From positions 248,001 to 312,000 of the forward strand of contig NZ_POUL01000002.1 in NCBI RefSeq assembly GCF_002890895.1: a stretch of 64,000 bases of DNA, in the 5' to 3' direction. The position numbers were made by a program, and so were the translations under genes. This DNA comes from Stutzerimonas stutzeri (GTDB lineage: Bacteria > Pseudomonadota > Gammaproteobacteria > Pseudomonadales > Pseudomonadaceae). The notes under the pieces are model-generated. The model was not told the origin of the DNA and did not search any database. It saw only the letters and a program-made list of their open reading frames with translations. This document shows, piece by piece, positions 18,660 to 28,065 of the stretch (position 1 is its first letter; every line of letters starts with the position of its first letter).

Positions 18660-20282
18660 TTACAGCCGGAACTGGCTAACCAGACGATTCAGCTCGGCCG
18701 CCAGCTGCACCAGTTCTTCACTGATCTGTGAGGTTTGAGACGCATCGGCCAAGGTAGTGTCAGCAATCGTACTGATAGTGGTGATGTTGCGGTTGATCTC
18801 TTCGGCAACCGCGCTCTGCTCTTCGGCCGCCGTGGCAATCTGGGTGTTCATGCCGTTGATGGTATTCACTTCGCCCGCGATCACGGTGAGGCTCTGAGCG
18901 GTCTTGGCTACGCAGTCCGAACCGGTTTGTGCGCGAACCTGGGCGCCTTCCATCGCCTGCACGGCATTACGGACTCCCGTTTGCAGTTGCTCGATAGTGC
19001 GCTGGATTTCTTCGGTCGACTTCTGCGTGCGCGAGGCCAGGGTGCGAACCTCATCGGCCACCACTGCGAAGCCGCGACCCTGTTCTCCGGCGCGAGCGGC
19101 CTCGATGGCAGCATTCAGTGCAAGAAGGTTGGTCTGCTCGGCAATACCGTTGATGACGTTCAGCACCATGCCAATGCTGATACTGTCAGTTTCGACCTGT
19201 TTGATCACATGCGCCGCTTTTTCGATGTCCTGAATCAACACCTCGATGCCGTCCAGTGCCTCGGTTGCGAGGTTGACGCCAACGCGCGATTCATCATCGG
19301 CGCCGCTCGAGGCCGATGCTGTCTCGTTAGCATGCCGAGCCACTTCCTGAACGGTCGCGCTCATTTCATTCATGGCCGAGGCGACCATGTCGGTTTCACT
19401 ACGCTGCTCCATGACTGCGGTCTGGGTCTTTTCTGCAACGCTCGACACTCGATTCGATACCTCACCCAGCTGGTGGGTCACGGCGGCCACCGCTTCCAGA
19501 CTGCTGCGGAATTTGAAGATCATGCGGTTGAACGCAGTGCCCATGGCGCCGACTTCATCTTGGGCGTGGACAGCCACAGTACGGCTGAGGTCCTCGTCCT
19601 CTGTCATCGCCTCCATGGTGTGACGCATGTCGTTGATACGGCTGATGATCACCCGGCGAATGATGTAGCCCATGACGACCATACCCGCCAGTAGCAACAG
19701 CGCCTGGATCACGGCTGAAGTCAGAATGTTGCGATGCACCTCGCCGTCCAGTGCGGACAGGTCGTAGCTAATACGGACCGCGCCCATCACGGTGTCCTGT
19801 GGGACCTGGTGGCAGGTCAGGCAATTGGTGCCGCGGTAATCCTGTTGCGCGTGGATCGGATTGATCACCGTCAGTACACGGCCATTCAGGCCCTCGCTCA
19901 CTTCCACGGTGGCGTCGCCAGCAAGCGCACGTTTGTCCAGCTCGTCCTTGGGGGCCTGATGCTCGAATCCGGGGCCGAAGACCTTGGCCACTGGCTCGCC
20001 GCGGATGATGCGTGCGTCGATCACTCCCGGCCGGGCAAGAATCTTGTTACGCAGCACTTCTCGCTGGCCCATGGTGCCGGTCAGCATCATGGTATTGATA
20101 CTGTCGAAATAGGAGTCAGCCGTATCCTTGGTCTGCTGTTCGACAACATGCAGTATCAGCTGCTTCTCTGAACCCGCCGAATAGAACAGGGAGGCTGCCA
20201 GGACCAGGGCGAACACCACCAACAGGGCCAGGTTGATTTTTGTTTGAACGGACATTTGCCGAGCTGGAGAGGTACTGTTCAT
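18660..20282 (-). CDS. methyl-accepting chemotaxis protein with c-type haem motif
   Basis: Chemoreceptor of 540 residues: TM1 about 13-35, periplasmic sensor 36-185, TM2 about 187-207, HAMP 209-262 and a signalling hairpin whose tip reads [32 protein letters not shown]. The sensor carries CLTCH (Cys154, Cys157, His158), the covalent haem c motif, in a Tll0287/DUF3365-like domain. Such sensors respond to redox, O2 or NO in other bacteria. The start follows AAGGAACAGG. A perfect ANR box lies 257 bases upstream. There is no C-terminal CheR-docking pentapeptide. The ligand is unknown. Confidence 0.9.
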   Translation of the reverse strand: MNSTSPARQMSVQTKINLALLVVFALVLAASLFYSAGSEKQLILHVVEQQTKDTADSYFDSINTMMLTGTMGQREVLRNKILARPGVIDARIIRGEPVAKVFGPGFEHQAPKDELDKRALAGDATVEVSEGLNGRVLTVINPIHAQQDYRGTNCLTCHQVPQDTVMGAVRISYDLSALDGEVHRNILTSAVIQALLLLAGMVVMGYIIRRVIISRINDMRHTMEAMTEDEDLSRTVAVHAQDEVGAMGTAFNRMIFKFRSSLEAVAAVTHQLGEVSNRVSSVAEKTQTAVMEQRSETDMVASAMNEMSATVQEVARHANETASASSGADDESRVGVNLATEALDGIEVLIQDIEKAAHVIKQVETDSISIGMVLNVINGIAEQTNLLALNAAIEAARAGEQGRGFAVVADEVRTLASRTQKSTEEIQRTIEQLQTGVRNAVQAMEGAQVRAQTGSDCVAKTAQSLTVIAGEVNTINGMNTQIATAAEEQSAVAEEINRNITTISTIADTTLADASQTSQISEELVQLAAELNRLVSQFRL

Positions 20283-20921
20283 CCTGTTCCTTAGGTACTG
20301 CTGCTACACGAAAACGAAACCTTCACGAGGACGCGGCGGACCACAGCGGGCGTCCGGTTCAGGGCTTGGCCGCTCTATCTGCCTGACTTATCGGCCGGAC
20401 ATCCCTTCTCTTTACAAGGTTTCTCGACGCCACCCGGCTGCAGGCAAAGTGCTATCAGAAAAGCCGGCGACATCGTAGTCGCTGTTCAATCGCGTTGAGC
20501 CATGGCTCTCGATGGAAGGAAATCAAACTCAAGGTTTGTTGATTTAGATCAAGAAATACCGAGGAGCCAAAGGGCGACTTAAGCGCTTATCTAATCGCGC
20601 GGCGAGCGTCCGAACATTCGGCAGCACCAGTCCATTCAGCACGCAATTGTCCTCTCGGAGCGCTGGAAGGCCGCAACGGCAAACTTTTTCCCTAAGCCTC
20701 TTGGCAATTTCGGCGAGCCGGTCCACGCTATGCTTAGGCCGTGTCAATGACCATCCGTCCGGATTATGGGGATTGCGAAATTAGCCCAGCCGTATTCGAA
20801 CCCCGAAGCGATTCGGCGGTCGTAGCCTCTAGTCAGTCGCCGTTGGCGGGACATGCAGGTTATGGCTGCTGACCGATCCAGGCGCAGTGCATCAATTGGA
20901 CTCATCTTTTCAAGGACTCAC
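20283..20921. other. 640-base divergent intergenic region
   Basis: Separates the minus-strand chemoreceptor from plus-strand galU. It holds the ANR box at 20539-20552. A 67-codon minus frame (20544-20747) has no homology I recognise and its stop lies inside the ANR box, so I do not call it. No RNA gene was recognised. Confidence 0.6.
20539..20552. promoter_or_regulatory. ANR/FNR-type box
   Basis: TTGATTTAGATCAA is a perfect TTGAT-N4-ATCAA match to the ANR/FNR/DNR consensus. It is 257 bases from the chemoreceptor start and 370 from galU. The haem-c receptor beside hemN is the likelier target, since both suit low-oxygen life. The spacing to a -10 box is unclear on both strands. Confidence 0.7.
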
Positions 20922-21761
20922 ATGATCAAGAAATGCCTTTTTCCTGCGGCCGGATATGGCACGCGCTTCCTTCCTGCGACCAAGGCCATGCCCAAGGAGA
21001 TGTTGCCGGTAGTGAACAAGCCCCTGATTCAATACGGGGTTGAAGAGGCACTGGCTGCTGGGCTGAGCCAAATTTCGATCGTTACCGGTCGCGGCAAGCG
21101 CTCCCTGGAAGACCACTTCGACATCAGCTACGAGCTCGAACATCAGATCCGTAACACCGACAAGGAAAAATACCTGGTCGGCATCCGCAAACTCATCGAT
21201 GAATGCAGCTTCTCGTATACCCGCCAGGTCGAGATGAAGGGTTTGGGTCATGCGATCCTCAGTGGCCGTCCACTGATCGGCGACGAGCCCTTCGCTGTCG
21301 TCCTGGCCGATGACCTGTGTATCAACCTCCACGGTGATCCGGTACTGGCGCAGATGGTCAAGCTGTACAACCAGTTCCGTTGCTCGATCGTTGCAATCCA
21401 GGAAGTGCCGCCGGAAGAGACCAGCAAGTATGGCGTGATCGCCGGCGAGATGATCCGTGACGACATCTTCCGTGTCAGCCACATGGTCGAGAAGCCCAAG
21501 CCGGAGGATGCACCGTCCAACCTGGCAATTATTGGTCGCTACATCCTGACGCCGGATATCTTCGACCTGATCGAACAGACCGAGCCAGGCAAAGGCGGCG
21601 AGATCCAGATCACCGACGCTCTGATGCGCCAGGCTCAGGACGGTTGCGTGCTGGCGTACAAGTTCAAGGGTCAGCGCTTCGACTGCGGCAGTGCCGAGGG
21701 CTATATCGCGGCCACCAACTTCTGCTACGAGAACTTCTACCTGACCGGTAAAGCGTTCTAA
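20922..21761 (+). CDS. galU: UTP-glucose-1-phosphate uridylyltransferase
   Basis: Makes UDP-glucose from UTP and glucose 1-phosphate. The 279 residues fit pseudomonad GalU exactly in length as I recall it. Motifs: nucleotide-binding FPAAGYGTRFLPATKAMPKEMLP at the N-terminus, VLADDLC for the metal site, and the Lys of VEKPKPEDAPSNLA. The ATG at 20922 follows AAGGA; upstream codons from 20853 look non-coding. UDP-glucose supplies LPS core and probably the exopolysaccharide locus at 35-46 kb. Confidence 0.95.
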   Translation: MIKKCLFPAAGYGTRFLPATKAMPKEMLPVVNKPLIQYGVEEALAAGLSQISIVTGRGKRSLEDHFDISYELEHQIRNTDKEKYLVGIRKLIDECSFSYTRQVEMKGLGHAILSGRPLIGDEPFAVVLADDLCINLHGDPVLAQMVKLYNQFRCSIVAIQEVPPEETSKYGVIAGEMIRDDIFRVSHMVEKPKPEDAPSNLAIIGRYILTPDIFDLIEQTEPGKGGEIQITDALMRQAQDGCVLAYKFKGQRFDCGSAEGYIAATNFCYENFYLTGKAF

Positions 21762-21778
21762 TAATAACGCTGTGCAGG

Positions 21779-21800
21779 AAGCCACCTCCGGGTGGCTTTG
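21779..21800 (+). terminator. terminator after galU
   Basis: AAGCCACC-TCCG-GGTGGCTT hairpin, 18 bases after the galU stop, followed by TTG. The U tract is short. It sits just before the end of the convergent VOC gene and may serve both directions. Confidence 0.7.
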
Positions 21801-21806
21801 TGCGTT

Positions 21807-22229
21807 TCAGGGAACGGGCATTTCCTCAGCGCCGGGCCCAAGGGGCTGACCGTAGCTGAACTCGACATAGTTGCCAGCCGGGTCGCGAACACCGCAGTAA
21901 TAGCCAACGGGGTAAGGTTCGGCCCTGGGCTCCCAGATCAGACAGCCAACTTGCCGCGCCCTGTCAGCAATTGCATCGACCTCGGCGCGACTGGACAGGG
22001 CAAAGCCAAAATGGCTGTAGTCATTGTCAGCCAGTCCACGGTCCTGCCCGCCGGGCATGATCACGAAAATGAACTCACGCTCTTTTCCTGGCTCGGCCAT
22101 CCAGACAATGCGCGATCCCTTGCCGGCGCGCTCATGAAACACGTGCATTCCACAGAATCGCTCATAGAAGGCAATGCAGGCGTCCAGATCGGGCACGTGC
22201 AGGGCGAGATGAGTGAGGGTAGGGCGCAT
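21807..22229 (-). CDS. VOC/glyoxalase I-like metalloprotein
   Basis: Single-copy vicinal-oxygen-chelate protein of 140 residues with the two beta-alpha-beta-beta-beta modules: LTHLALHVPDLDACIAFYERFCGM at the start, HFGFAL in the middle, and GYYCGVRDPAGNYVEFSYG with the C-terminal Glu ligand. Candidate ligands are His, His and Glu. The ATG at 22229 follows GGAGGAG; a TTG five codons earlier is unlikely. Family members include lactoylglutathione lyase, dioxygenases and resistance proteins. The neighbouring glutathione reductase makes a glutathione-linked role plausible but unproven. Confidence 0.8.
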   Translation of the reverse strand: MRPTLTHLALHVPDLDACIAFYERFCGMHVFHERAGKGSRIVWMAEPGKEREFIFVIMPGGQDRGLADNDYSHFGFALSSRAEVDAIADRARQVGCLIWEPRAEPYPVGYYCGVRDPAGNYVEFSYGQPLGPGAEEMPVP

Positions 22230-22301
22230 GCGATGCTCCTCCAATGAATCCAGCCAACGGGCTGGGTTATGCTGTGCGATCTACAAGGGAGACAACAGTT
22301 C

Positions 22302-23660
22302 ATGGCTTACGACTTCGATCTATTCGTCATCGGCGCTGGTTCCGGTGGAGTCCGTGCCGCCCGATTTGCAGCTGGCTATGGCGCCCGCGTGGCGGTAGCC
22401 GAAAGCCGTTACCTGGGCGGCACCTGTGTGAACGTCGGCTGTGTGCCGAAGAAATTGCTGGTCTACGGCGCCCACTATGCCGAAGACATTCACGAAGCCA
22501 AGGGCTATGGCTGGACCATCGACGGCGCCAGGTTCGATTGGGCTTCGCTTATAGCCAACAAGGATCGCGAGATCCAGCGTCTCAATGGCATCTACAAGAA
22601 CCTGTTGACTGACAGCGGCGTCACCTTGCTGCAGGCCCATGCACGCCTGGTCGACCCGCATACCGTCGAGGTCGATAGCAAGCACTACAGCGCCGAGCAC
22701 ATTCTGATTGCAACCGGCGGCTGGCCATTCGTGCCGGATATTCCAGGACGCGAGCATGCCATTACCTCCAACGAAGCCTTTTACCTTGATGAGCTGCCCC
22801 GGCGCGTCCTGGTGGTGGGCGGTGGCTATATTGCGGTCGAGTTTGCCTCGATCTTTCATGGCTGCGGTGCGGATACCAAGCTGCTTTACCGCGGAGACCT
22901 GTTCCTGCGCGGTTTCGATGGTTCGCTGCGTGATCATCTCAAGGATGAGTTGATCAAAAAGGGTCTCGACTTGCAGTTCAACGCTGACATCACCCGCATT
23001 GACAAACAGGTAGACGGTACGCTGCTTGCCACGCTGGAAGACGGCCGCACCCTTGAGGCGGATTGCATTTTCTACGCCACCGGGCGTCGGCCTATGCTCG
23101 ACGGGCTAGGGCTGGATAACGTCGACGTGGCTTTGGACAAGCGTGGCTTCATTGCCATTGATGATCAGTTCCGCACGACGACGCCGTCAATCCTGGCAAT
23201 CGGCGATGTAATCGGTCGAATCCAGCTAACCCCCGTCGCGCTCGCCGAAGGCATGGCGGTGGCTCGGCAACTCTTCAGGCCCGACGAATACAGGCCAGTC
23301 GACTACCACAATATCGCCACAGCGGTGTTCAGCCTGCCAAACATGGCGACAGTCGGGTTGACCGAAGAACAAGCACGCGAAAAAGGACACAAGGTGGTGT
23401 TGTACGAAAGCCGTTTTCGACCGATGAAGCAGACCATGACCGACAGCCTAGAGCGAAGCCTGATGAAACTGGTCGTCGACGCGGACACCGACAAGGTGCT
23501 GGGCTGTCACATGGCAGGCCCCGAGGCGGGAGAAATCATTCAGGGCTTGGCCGTTGCGCTGAAGGCCGGCGCTACCAAACGAATCTTCGACGATACGGTG
23601 GGTATCCACCCGACCGCTGCTGAAGAGTTCGTCACCATGCGCACCCAAACAGGAATCTAG
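22302..23660 (+). CDS. gor: glutathione-disulfide reductase
   Basis: FAD enzyme reducing glutathione disulfide with NADPH, 452 residues. It has the [14 protein letters not shown] motif, the redox pair Cys42/Cys47 in [23 protein letters not shown] for NADPH, and the C-terminal HPTAAEE base motif. The ATG at 22302 follows AAGGGAG. It is divergent from the VOC gene, sharing a short promoter region. No sign of truncation; its intact redox site contrasts with the cysteine-less flavoprotein at 31775-33916. Confidence 0.94.
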   Translation: MAYDFDLFVIGAGSGGVRAARFAAGYGARVAVAESRYLGGTCVNVGCVPKKLLVYGAHYAEDIHEAKGYGWTIDGARFDWASLIANKDREIQRLNGIYKNLLTDSGVTLLQAHARLVDPHTVEVDSKHYSAEHILIATGGWPFVPDIPGREHAITSNEAFYLDELPRRVLVVGGGYIAVEFASIFHGCGADTKLLYRGDLFLRGFDGSLRDHLKDELIKKGLDLQFNADITRIDKQVDGTLLATLEDGRTLEADCIFYATGRRPMLDGLGLDNVDVALDKRGFIAIDDQFRTTTPSILAIGDVIGRIQLTPVALAEGMAVARQLFRPDEYRPVDYHNIATAVFSLPNMATVGLTEEQAREKGHKVVLYESRFRPMKQTMTDSLERSLMKLVVDADTDKVLGCHMAGPEAGEIIQGLAVALKAGATKRIFDDTVGIHPTAAEEFVTMRTQTGI

Positions 23661-23797
23661 ATAACAGTTGCGTCTGGTTGCGGCGAGCTTGCGGAGACGG
23701 CGAAGGAGGAGAGGGGCCAGCTGCATCAGCCGGCCCTTTGCCGCAGAACGCGCGCCCCTCTGGTTTGGTTTGCGCCAAATGTTGTGTCGTTCCGCTG

Positions 23798-24292
23798 TCA
23801 GTGCTGCATGTGTTCGTGAGTGCTAGGCGTCGGGGCTTGGTCCTGGATGGACACCTCGACGGTTACTTCACCCGCGTGTTCGAATTCGAGGGTCAGCGGG
23901 AAACGTTCACCCGCAGCGAGCGGGGCGCTCAGTTCGAAGAGCATGACGTGGTTACTGCCTGGCTTGAACTCGACCTGGCCACCCGCAGGCACCTCGATCG
24001 AATCGATCTGTTTCATGCGCATCATGTCGCCTTCGTGCACGTGAGTGTGCAGCTCAGCCTTCTTCGCACGCGGTGTGTGCACGCCCAACAGCCGGTCCGG
24101 CGCATCACCTGGGTTTTGCAAGGTGAAATAGACCGCACCGGTGGGGGCGGAGGGCGGCATGGCGCGCGACCACACATGAGTGGCCTCGGGTGTTGCACCC
24201 ATCATCTGGTGGTGAGCGTGGTTCTGATCAGCTGCCGTTGCCGACAAGCATGCCGTGCCGAGCGCAATAAAGGTTACCAGGCGAAGCAACAT
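23798..24292 (-). CDS. periplasmic copper chaperone PCu(A)C
   Basis: Exported copper chaperone of 164 residues; signal peptide 1-21 ending SATAADQ. The family motif H-x10-M-x21-H-x-M is complete (HTHVHEGDMMRM to NHVM), binding Cu(I). Extra His/Met clusters flank it: NHAHHQMM at the mature N-terminus and HEHMQH at the C-terminus, perhaps a second copper site. PCu(A)C proteins deliver copper to CuA of cytochrome oxidases; no ScoI or oxidase genes are present here. ATG at 24292 with GGAG upstream. Confidence 0.9.
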   Translation of the reverse strand: MLLRLVTFIALGTACLSATAADQNHAHHQMMGATPEATHVWSRAMPPSAPTGAVYFTLQNPGDAPDRLLGVHTPRAKKAELHTHVHEGDMMRMKQIDSIEVPAGGQVEFKPGSNHVMLFELSAPLAAGERFPLTLEFEHAGEVTVEVSIQDQAPTPSTHEHMQH

Positions 24293-24494
24293 GGAGATCT
24301 CCGAGGTGTTTGAAAACGCAGCACATTAGCATGCTGCGTCCCGCTGACGTTGATCTACGTCCGTGACCCGCACAGGCCAGTGTGGCGGCTGCGCGATTTC
24401 AATCAATCCACAGTGAGATCAACGGAACCTGCAGCGCCGCATCGTTTCTGTTTGAATGACACACGAACCTTCCGATCGGAGATGCATCAGCACA

Positions 24495-24863
24495 ATGGAA
24501 CGCAGTCGCTGGAGTCACAGGTTGCTGTCTGGCGGAAAGGAGCCCGATCCGCGCTTTACCCTGGCCAACGAACGGACCTTTCTTGCCTGGATACGAACGT
24601 CGCTCGCGGTGCTGGCTGGCGGCGTTGCGGTCGAGGCCTTCGCCAGTGAAATCTTCCCGCTGGAGATACGCAAGGTTCTGTCGATTTCACTGTTGCTACT
24701 GGCGATGTTCATCAGCTCGACCGCTTGCTTCCGCTGGCTGACCATCGAGCGAGCCATGCGTCATCAGGGGCCGTTACCATTCCCGCTGTTGATCCCGATC
24801 TTGTCCATCGGTGGCACGCTGGTGACGCTGGTTCTGATCGCTTTCGTCGCGTTACGCAACTGA
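24495..24863 (+). CDS. DUF202 (YidH-like) inner-membrane protein
   Basis: Small membrane protein, 122 residues from ATG 24495 or 135 from ATG 24456; neither has an ideal ribosome site. The DUF202 signature FTLANERTFLAWIRTSLAVLAGG leads into three predicted TM helices (about 33-52, 62-82, 98-119). Function unknown in the family. It is followed after 10 bases by a second DUF202 gene, as yidH-yidG pairs are in enterics. Confidence 0.75.
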   Translation: MERSRWSHRLLSGGKEPDPRFTLANERTFLAWIRTSLAVLAGGVAVEAFASEIFPLEIRKVLSISLLLLAMFISSTACFRWLTIERAMRHQGPLPFPLLIPILSIGGTLVTLVLIAFVALRN

Positions 24864-24873
24864 CCGAACGCCG

Positions 24874-25248
24874 ATGCATATTTCCTTTCGCCGCCGTCTG
24901 GAGCCCAAACCGCCGCCGCTACCACTGCATGAAGACCCTGGACTGCAACCCGAACGCACATCGCTGGCCTGGGGCCGGACCCTGCTGACGTTGATCACCG
25001 TAAGCGCACTGTTTCTGCGCTGGATGCCTTACCACGGGACATTCGTTGCAGTGTTGGTCGCGCTATCCCTAGCCACTGCGCTGGGCATCTGGACGTCCCA
25101 GCAGCGACGCTACACACGTAGCGCCAGCGGGGTGAAAAGCGGGCGAATCCAAGCTGATGCGCTGTCAGTACTGTGGCTCGGTGTGTCGGTGTTCGTGCTT
25201 GGCGTGCTAGGGCTCTACACCATCATTTTCCTGCCAATCAGCAGCTAG
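24874..25248 (+). CDS. DUF202 (YidG-like) inner-membrane protein
   Basis: Second member of the tandem pair, 124 residues. The signature is a variant, GLQPERTSLAWGRTLLTLI, followed by TM segments about 33-49, 55-72 and 97-118. The proline-rich cytoplasmic N-terminus (EPKPPPLPLHED) is distinctive. The two gene products probably form a heteromeric membrane complex; this is inference from pairing. It ends 23 bases before the threonine aldolase. Confidence 0.75.
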   Translation: MHISFRRRLEPKPPPLPLHEDPGLQPERTSLAWGRTLLTLITVSALFLRWMPYHGTFVAVLVALSLATALGIWTSQQRRYTRSASGVKSGRIQADALSVLWLGVSVFVLGVLGLYTIIFLPISS

Positions 25249-25271
25249 ACAGTATTCATAGAGAGGCTTTG

Positions 25272-26318
25272 ATGAGCACCGCCAATCAGCAATTTGCCAG
25301 CGACAACTATTCCGGAATTTGCCCGGAAGCATGGGAAGCGATGGCCCGAGCCAACCAGGGGCATGATCGCGCCTACGGTGACGATCAATGGACGTCGCGC
25401 GCAGCCGACCATTTCCGCCAATTGTTCGAAACCGACTGCGAAGTGTTTTTCGCCTTTAACGGTACAGCGGCCAACTCACTGGCATTGTCATCTCTATGCC
25501 AGAGCTATCACAGCGTGATCTGCGGCGATATCGCACACATCGAAACCGACGAATGCGGCGCACCGGAATTCTTCTCCAACGGCTCCAAACTGCTGGTGGC
25601 GCGGACCGAACAGGGCAAGCTGACGCCCGCGGCCATTCGCGAAATAGCGCTGAAACGCAAGGACATCCACTACCCAAAACCGCGCGTCGTCAGCCTGACC
25701 CAGGCCACCGAAATTGGCACTGTCTACCAGCCAGACGAGCTCCGCGCCGTTAGCGACACCTGCAAGGAGCTGGGGCTGCATCTGCATATGGATGGCGCAC
25801 GCTTTGCCAATGCCTGCGCTTATCTTGGTCTGTCACCGGCTGAATTGAGCTGGAAAACAGGCGTAGACGTGCTCTGTTTTGGCGGCACCAAAAACGGCAT
25901 GGCCGTAGGCGAGGCCATCCTGTTCTTCAACCGAGATCTCGCCGAGGATTTCGAGTATCGCTGCAAGCAGGCTGGCCAGCTTGCATCGAAGATGCGTTTT
26001 CTATCCGCACCATGGGTAGGCCTGCTGGAGGGTGGCGCCTGGATGAAATACGCCGCACACGCGAACAGCTGCGCGCAGTTACTTGCCAAACTGATCAGCG
26101 ACGTGCCCGGTGTAGAACTGATGTTTCCAGTGCAAGCCAACGGCGTCTTTGTCAGCATCCCACCATTAGCGCTCGAAGCACTGAGGAGCCGCGGCTGGAT
26201 GTTCTACACATTCATCGGCGTAGGCGGCGCACGCTTCATGTGCTCATGGGATACCAGCGAAGCGCGTGTGCGCCAACTGGCAGACGACATACGCAGCGTT
26301 GTTCTGGAAAATCAGTAA
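25272..26318 (+). CDS. ltaE: low-specificity L-threonine aldolase
   Basis: PLP enzyme cleaving L-threonine or L-allo-threonine to glycine and acetaldehyde, 348 residues. PLP Lys207 is in CFGGTKNGMAVGEA and the cofactor contacts Asp174/Arg177 in MDGARFAN. The ATG at 25272 follows AGAGAGG; the longer frame from 25173 overlaps the DUF202 gene and is rejected. It may be co-transcribed with the DUF202 pair. Next downstream is the gene-poor dif region. Confidence 0.92.
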   Translation: MSTANQQFASDNYSGICPEAWEAMARANQGHDRAYGDDQWTSRAADHFRQLFETDCEVFFAFNGTAANSLALSSLCQSYHSVICGDIAHIETDECGAPEFFSNGSKLLVARTEQGKLTPAAIREIALKRKDIHYPKPRVVSLTQATEIGTVYQPDELRAVSDTCKELGLHLHMDGARFANACAYLGLSPAELSWKTGVDVLCFGGTKNGMAVGEAILFFNRDLAEDFEYRCKQAGQLASKMRFLSAPWVGLLEGGAWMKYAAHANSCAQLLAKLISDVPGVELMFPVQANGVFVSIPPLALEALRSRGWMFYTFIGVGGARFMCSWDTSEARVRQLADDIRSVVLENQ

Positions 26319-27273
26319 ACCATGGAAGAAGAGCCGCACATGGCATCCCGAAGCTGGAGGCTTGTGCGGCGAGAGTGCGGTCCGTTTGCCGTACACAGTC
26401 ATAGTGAGTACATGCGTGTGCGTAAACCCAATACGCTATTTAACATAATATACATTATGCGAATCAGGTTGCCACTCAATGAGGTGATTGGGCAGCGACC
26501 ACTCATGGCCTGCAACCTAACCCAATTTATGGGCGACTCTGACATCCGCCCATAAACCTATAACCATCCGAACTTCCTTATCCGCCAAGGTGGTCATCCT
26601 GCGTCGGGCCATTGAGCGTGCCGCTGACTCGCCATCGGTTTTGAGCCGACGACAAAGTCGTAGCAGCTCCCATGCAACGCAGCACCGGTGACTACATCAA
26701 CAGCGACCCTTAGTTGCCCCTGCATGCGGACCACGCAGTCAGCGAACAGCCCAGCATGATGCGCAGGTCTCTAACGGCCGCGCTGTCGCTCGAACTAACA
26801 GCACTCATTTCGAAGCCATTTACGGCGAAACCCTTAGACGCGATGTTAACAAGGCACCAATGGGATGCAGATCACTGCAATCGCCAGAAAGAAAATCGCG
26901 AAGTCGAGACCGAGTGTTTCTTAAGACGCGCATCCCTCAAAAACTCCAGCGCAAGGTCACGCGTCCTCCGAGAGCCATCGCATTTGTCAGCGCCACTGTC
27001 TGCATCTAGATCTACAGCGGATTGCGCAGTCTCAAGCTTCGAAGATATGCAGTTTGCAACCGTCGGTTTTCGCTCTTAGAGGTTGGCTTCAAGTAGCGAA
27101 ACGAGCCCGATCCGACAGATTGAGCACAACGAAAGCCTCTTGCTGTTCACGTCAGGACGCCGACGAGTTAACAGTTTTGCGTTTGCTTGCCTGCCAATCA
27201 ATGACAGCCGCACAGGCCCCACGCATCATGTTCGTTCGCTGTCGTGCCGCAGGAACAAGGAACTGGCCCTCGC
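26319..27273. other. 955-base gene-poor region around dif
   Basis: No convincing gene on either strand. Short plus-strand frames (26714-27079, 27054-27341) have poor codon use and no ribosome sites. The dif-like site lies at 26438-26465, 120 bases after ltaE. No tRNA, IS or phage integrase remains were recognised. Confidence 0.7.
26438..26465 (-). other. dif: dif chromosome dimer resolution site
   Basis: Read on the minus strand, the 28 bases comprise an 11-base XerC-side arm GATTCGCATAA, a central hexamer TGTATA, and an 11-base XerD-side arm TTATGTTAAAT. As I recall the E. coli site, only positions 2 and 4 differ, giving 26 of 28 identical, and the sequence agrees with the dif described for P. 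aeruginosa. XerC/XerD act here with FtsK to resolve chromosome dimers at the terminus. Its place in a long intergenic gap fits. Confidence 0.93.
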
Positions 27274-28050
27274 ATGCAACCTACGCTCTCTGCCTCCTTG
27301 CTGGAATACGCCGGGCTCACCTCTCCCGGTCGAACCCGTGATCACAACGAAGACGCTCTGCTCTGCTCGCCAACGCTGGGCCTTTGGGCCATCGCTGACG
27401 GCATGGGTGGTCACCAATGTGGTGAGGTCGCAAGTACACTGGCGCTCGCGGCACTGGAGCAGGCGGTAGAAAGTGGCGAACCGCTGGACACTGCTGTTCA
27501 CGTAGCGAACCGAGCCGTGCTCGACGCATCCAGCGATGATGGTATGGGAACGACCCTTGTCGCGGCGCATTTCGACGGGGTCAATTTCGAGCTTGTCTGG
27601 GTGGGTGACAGTCGAGCTTATCTCGTCACTGCCAACGGGATTGTGCAGCTCAGCCGTGACCATAGCTGGGTGCAGATGATGATAGATGCTGGTGAGCTGC
27701 AGCCGTCCGATGCTCGAGGACATGCCTGGCGCAACATCATCATGCGTTGCCTCGGGCGCGAAGAACCGTTGGAGATCGGCACCTGCAAGGGCACACTTGG
27801 CGGCGATGAATTGCTCCTGCTTTGCAGCGATGGGCTGACCAACGAACTGACTGACGCCCAGATCCACGCCAGCTGCACCTTCGCCGATACGCTCGAAAGT
27901 CTTGTGGAGTATCTGATCGACCAGGCGAATAACCACGGTGGACGCGACAATATCTCCTGCATTGTGGTCGGACGAACTGCAGTCTCTCCGACGACCGAGT
28001 CCCGCACACGGCGGCTCATCAATAGGCTGCTAAACCCCCTGAAGTCGTAA
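27274..28050 (+). CDS. PP2C-type Ser/Thr protein phosphatase
   Basis: Soluble PPM phosphatase, 258 residues. Metal-binding motifs: RDHNEDA, WAIADGMGGHQCGE, WVGDSRAYL, LLLCSDGLTNEL and GGRDNISCIVV. It matches Stp/PppA-like bacterial phosphatases in length. The ATG at 27274 is preferred over GTG at 27244, though both lack a strong Shine-Dalgarno. It is followed after 15 bases by a Ser/Thr kinase and then a two-FHA protein, so it presumably reverses that kinase's phosphorylation. Confidence 0.9.
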   Translation: MQPTLSASLLEYAGLTSPGRTRDHNEDALLCSPTLGLWAIADGMGGHQCGEVASTLALAALEQAVESGEPLDTAVHVANRAVLDASSDDGMGTTLVAAHFDGVNFELVWVGDSRAYLVTANGIVQLSRDHSWVQMMIDAGELQPSDARGHAWRNIIMRCLGREEPLEIGTCKGTLGGDELLLLCSDGLTNELTDAQIHASCTFADTLESLVEYLIDQANNHGGRDNISCIVVGRTAVSPTTESRTRRLINRLLNPLKS

Positions 28051-28065
28051 GTAGGCCCACGTTTC

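Noticed and set aside
20544..20747. Minus-strand 67-codon frame between the MCP gene and galU
   Set aside because: No homology recognised, no ribosome site, and its stop lies within the ANR box.
26714..27079. Plus-strand frame of 121 codons with a stretch resembling the end of a response-regulator receiver (ALISKPFTAKPLDAML)
   Set aside because: Only about 15 residues look similar, there is no phospho-acceptor region, no ribosome site, and the codon use is unlike neighbouring genes. At most a decayed remnant.
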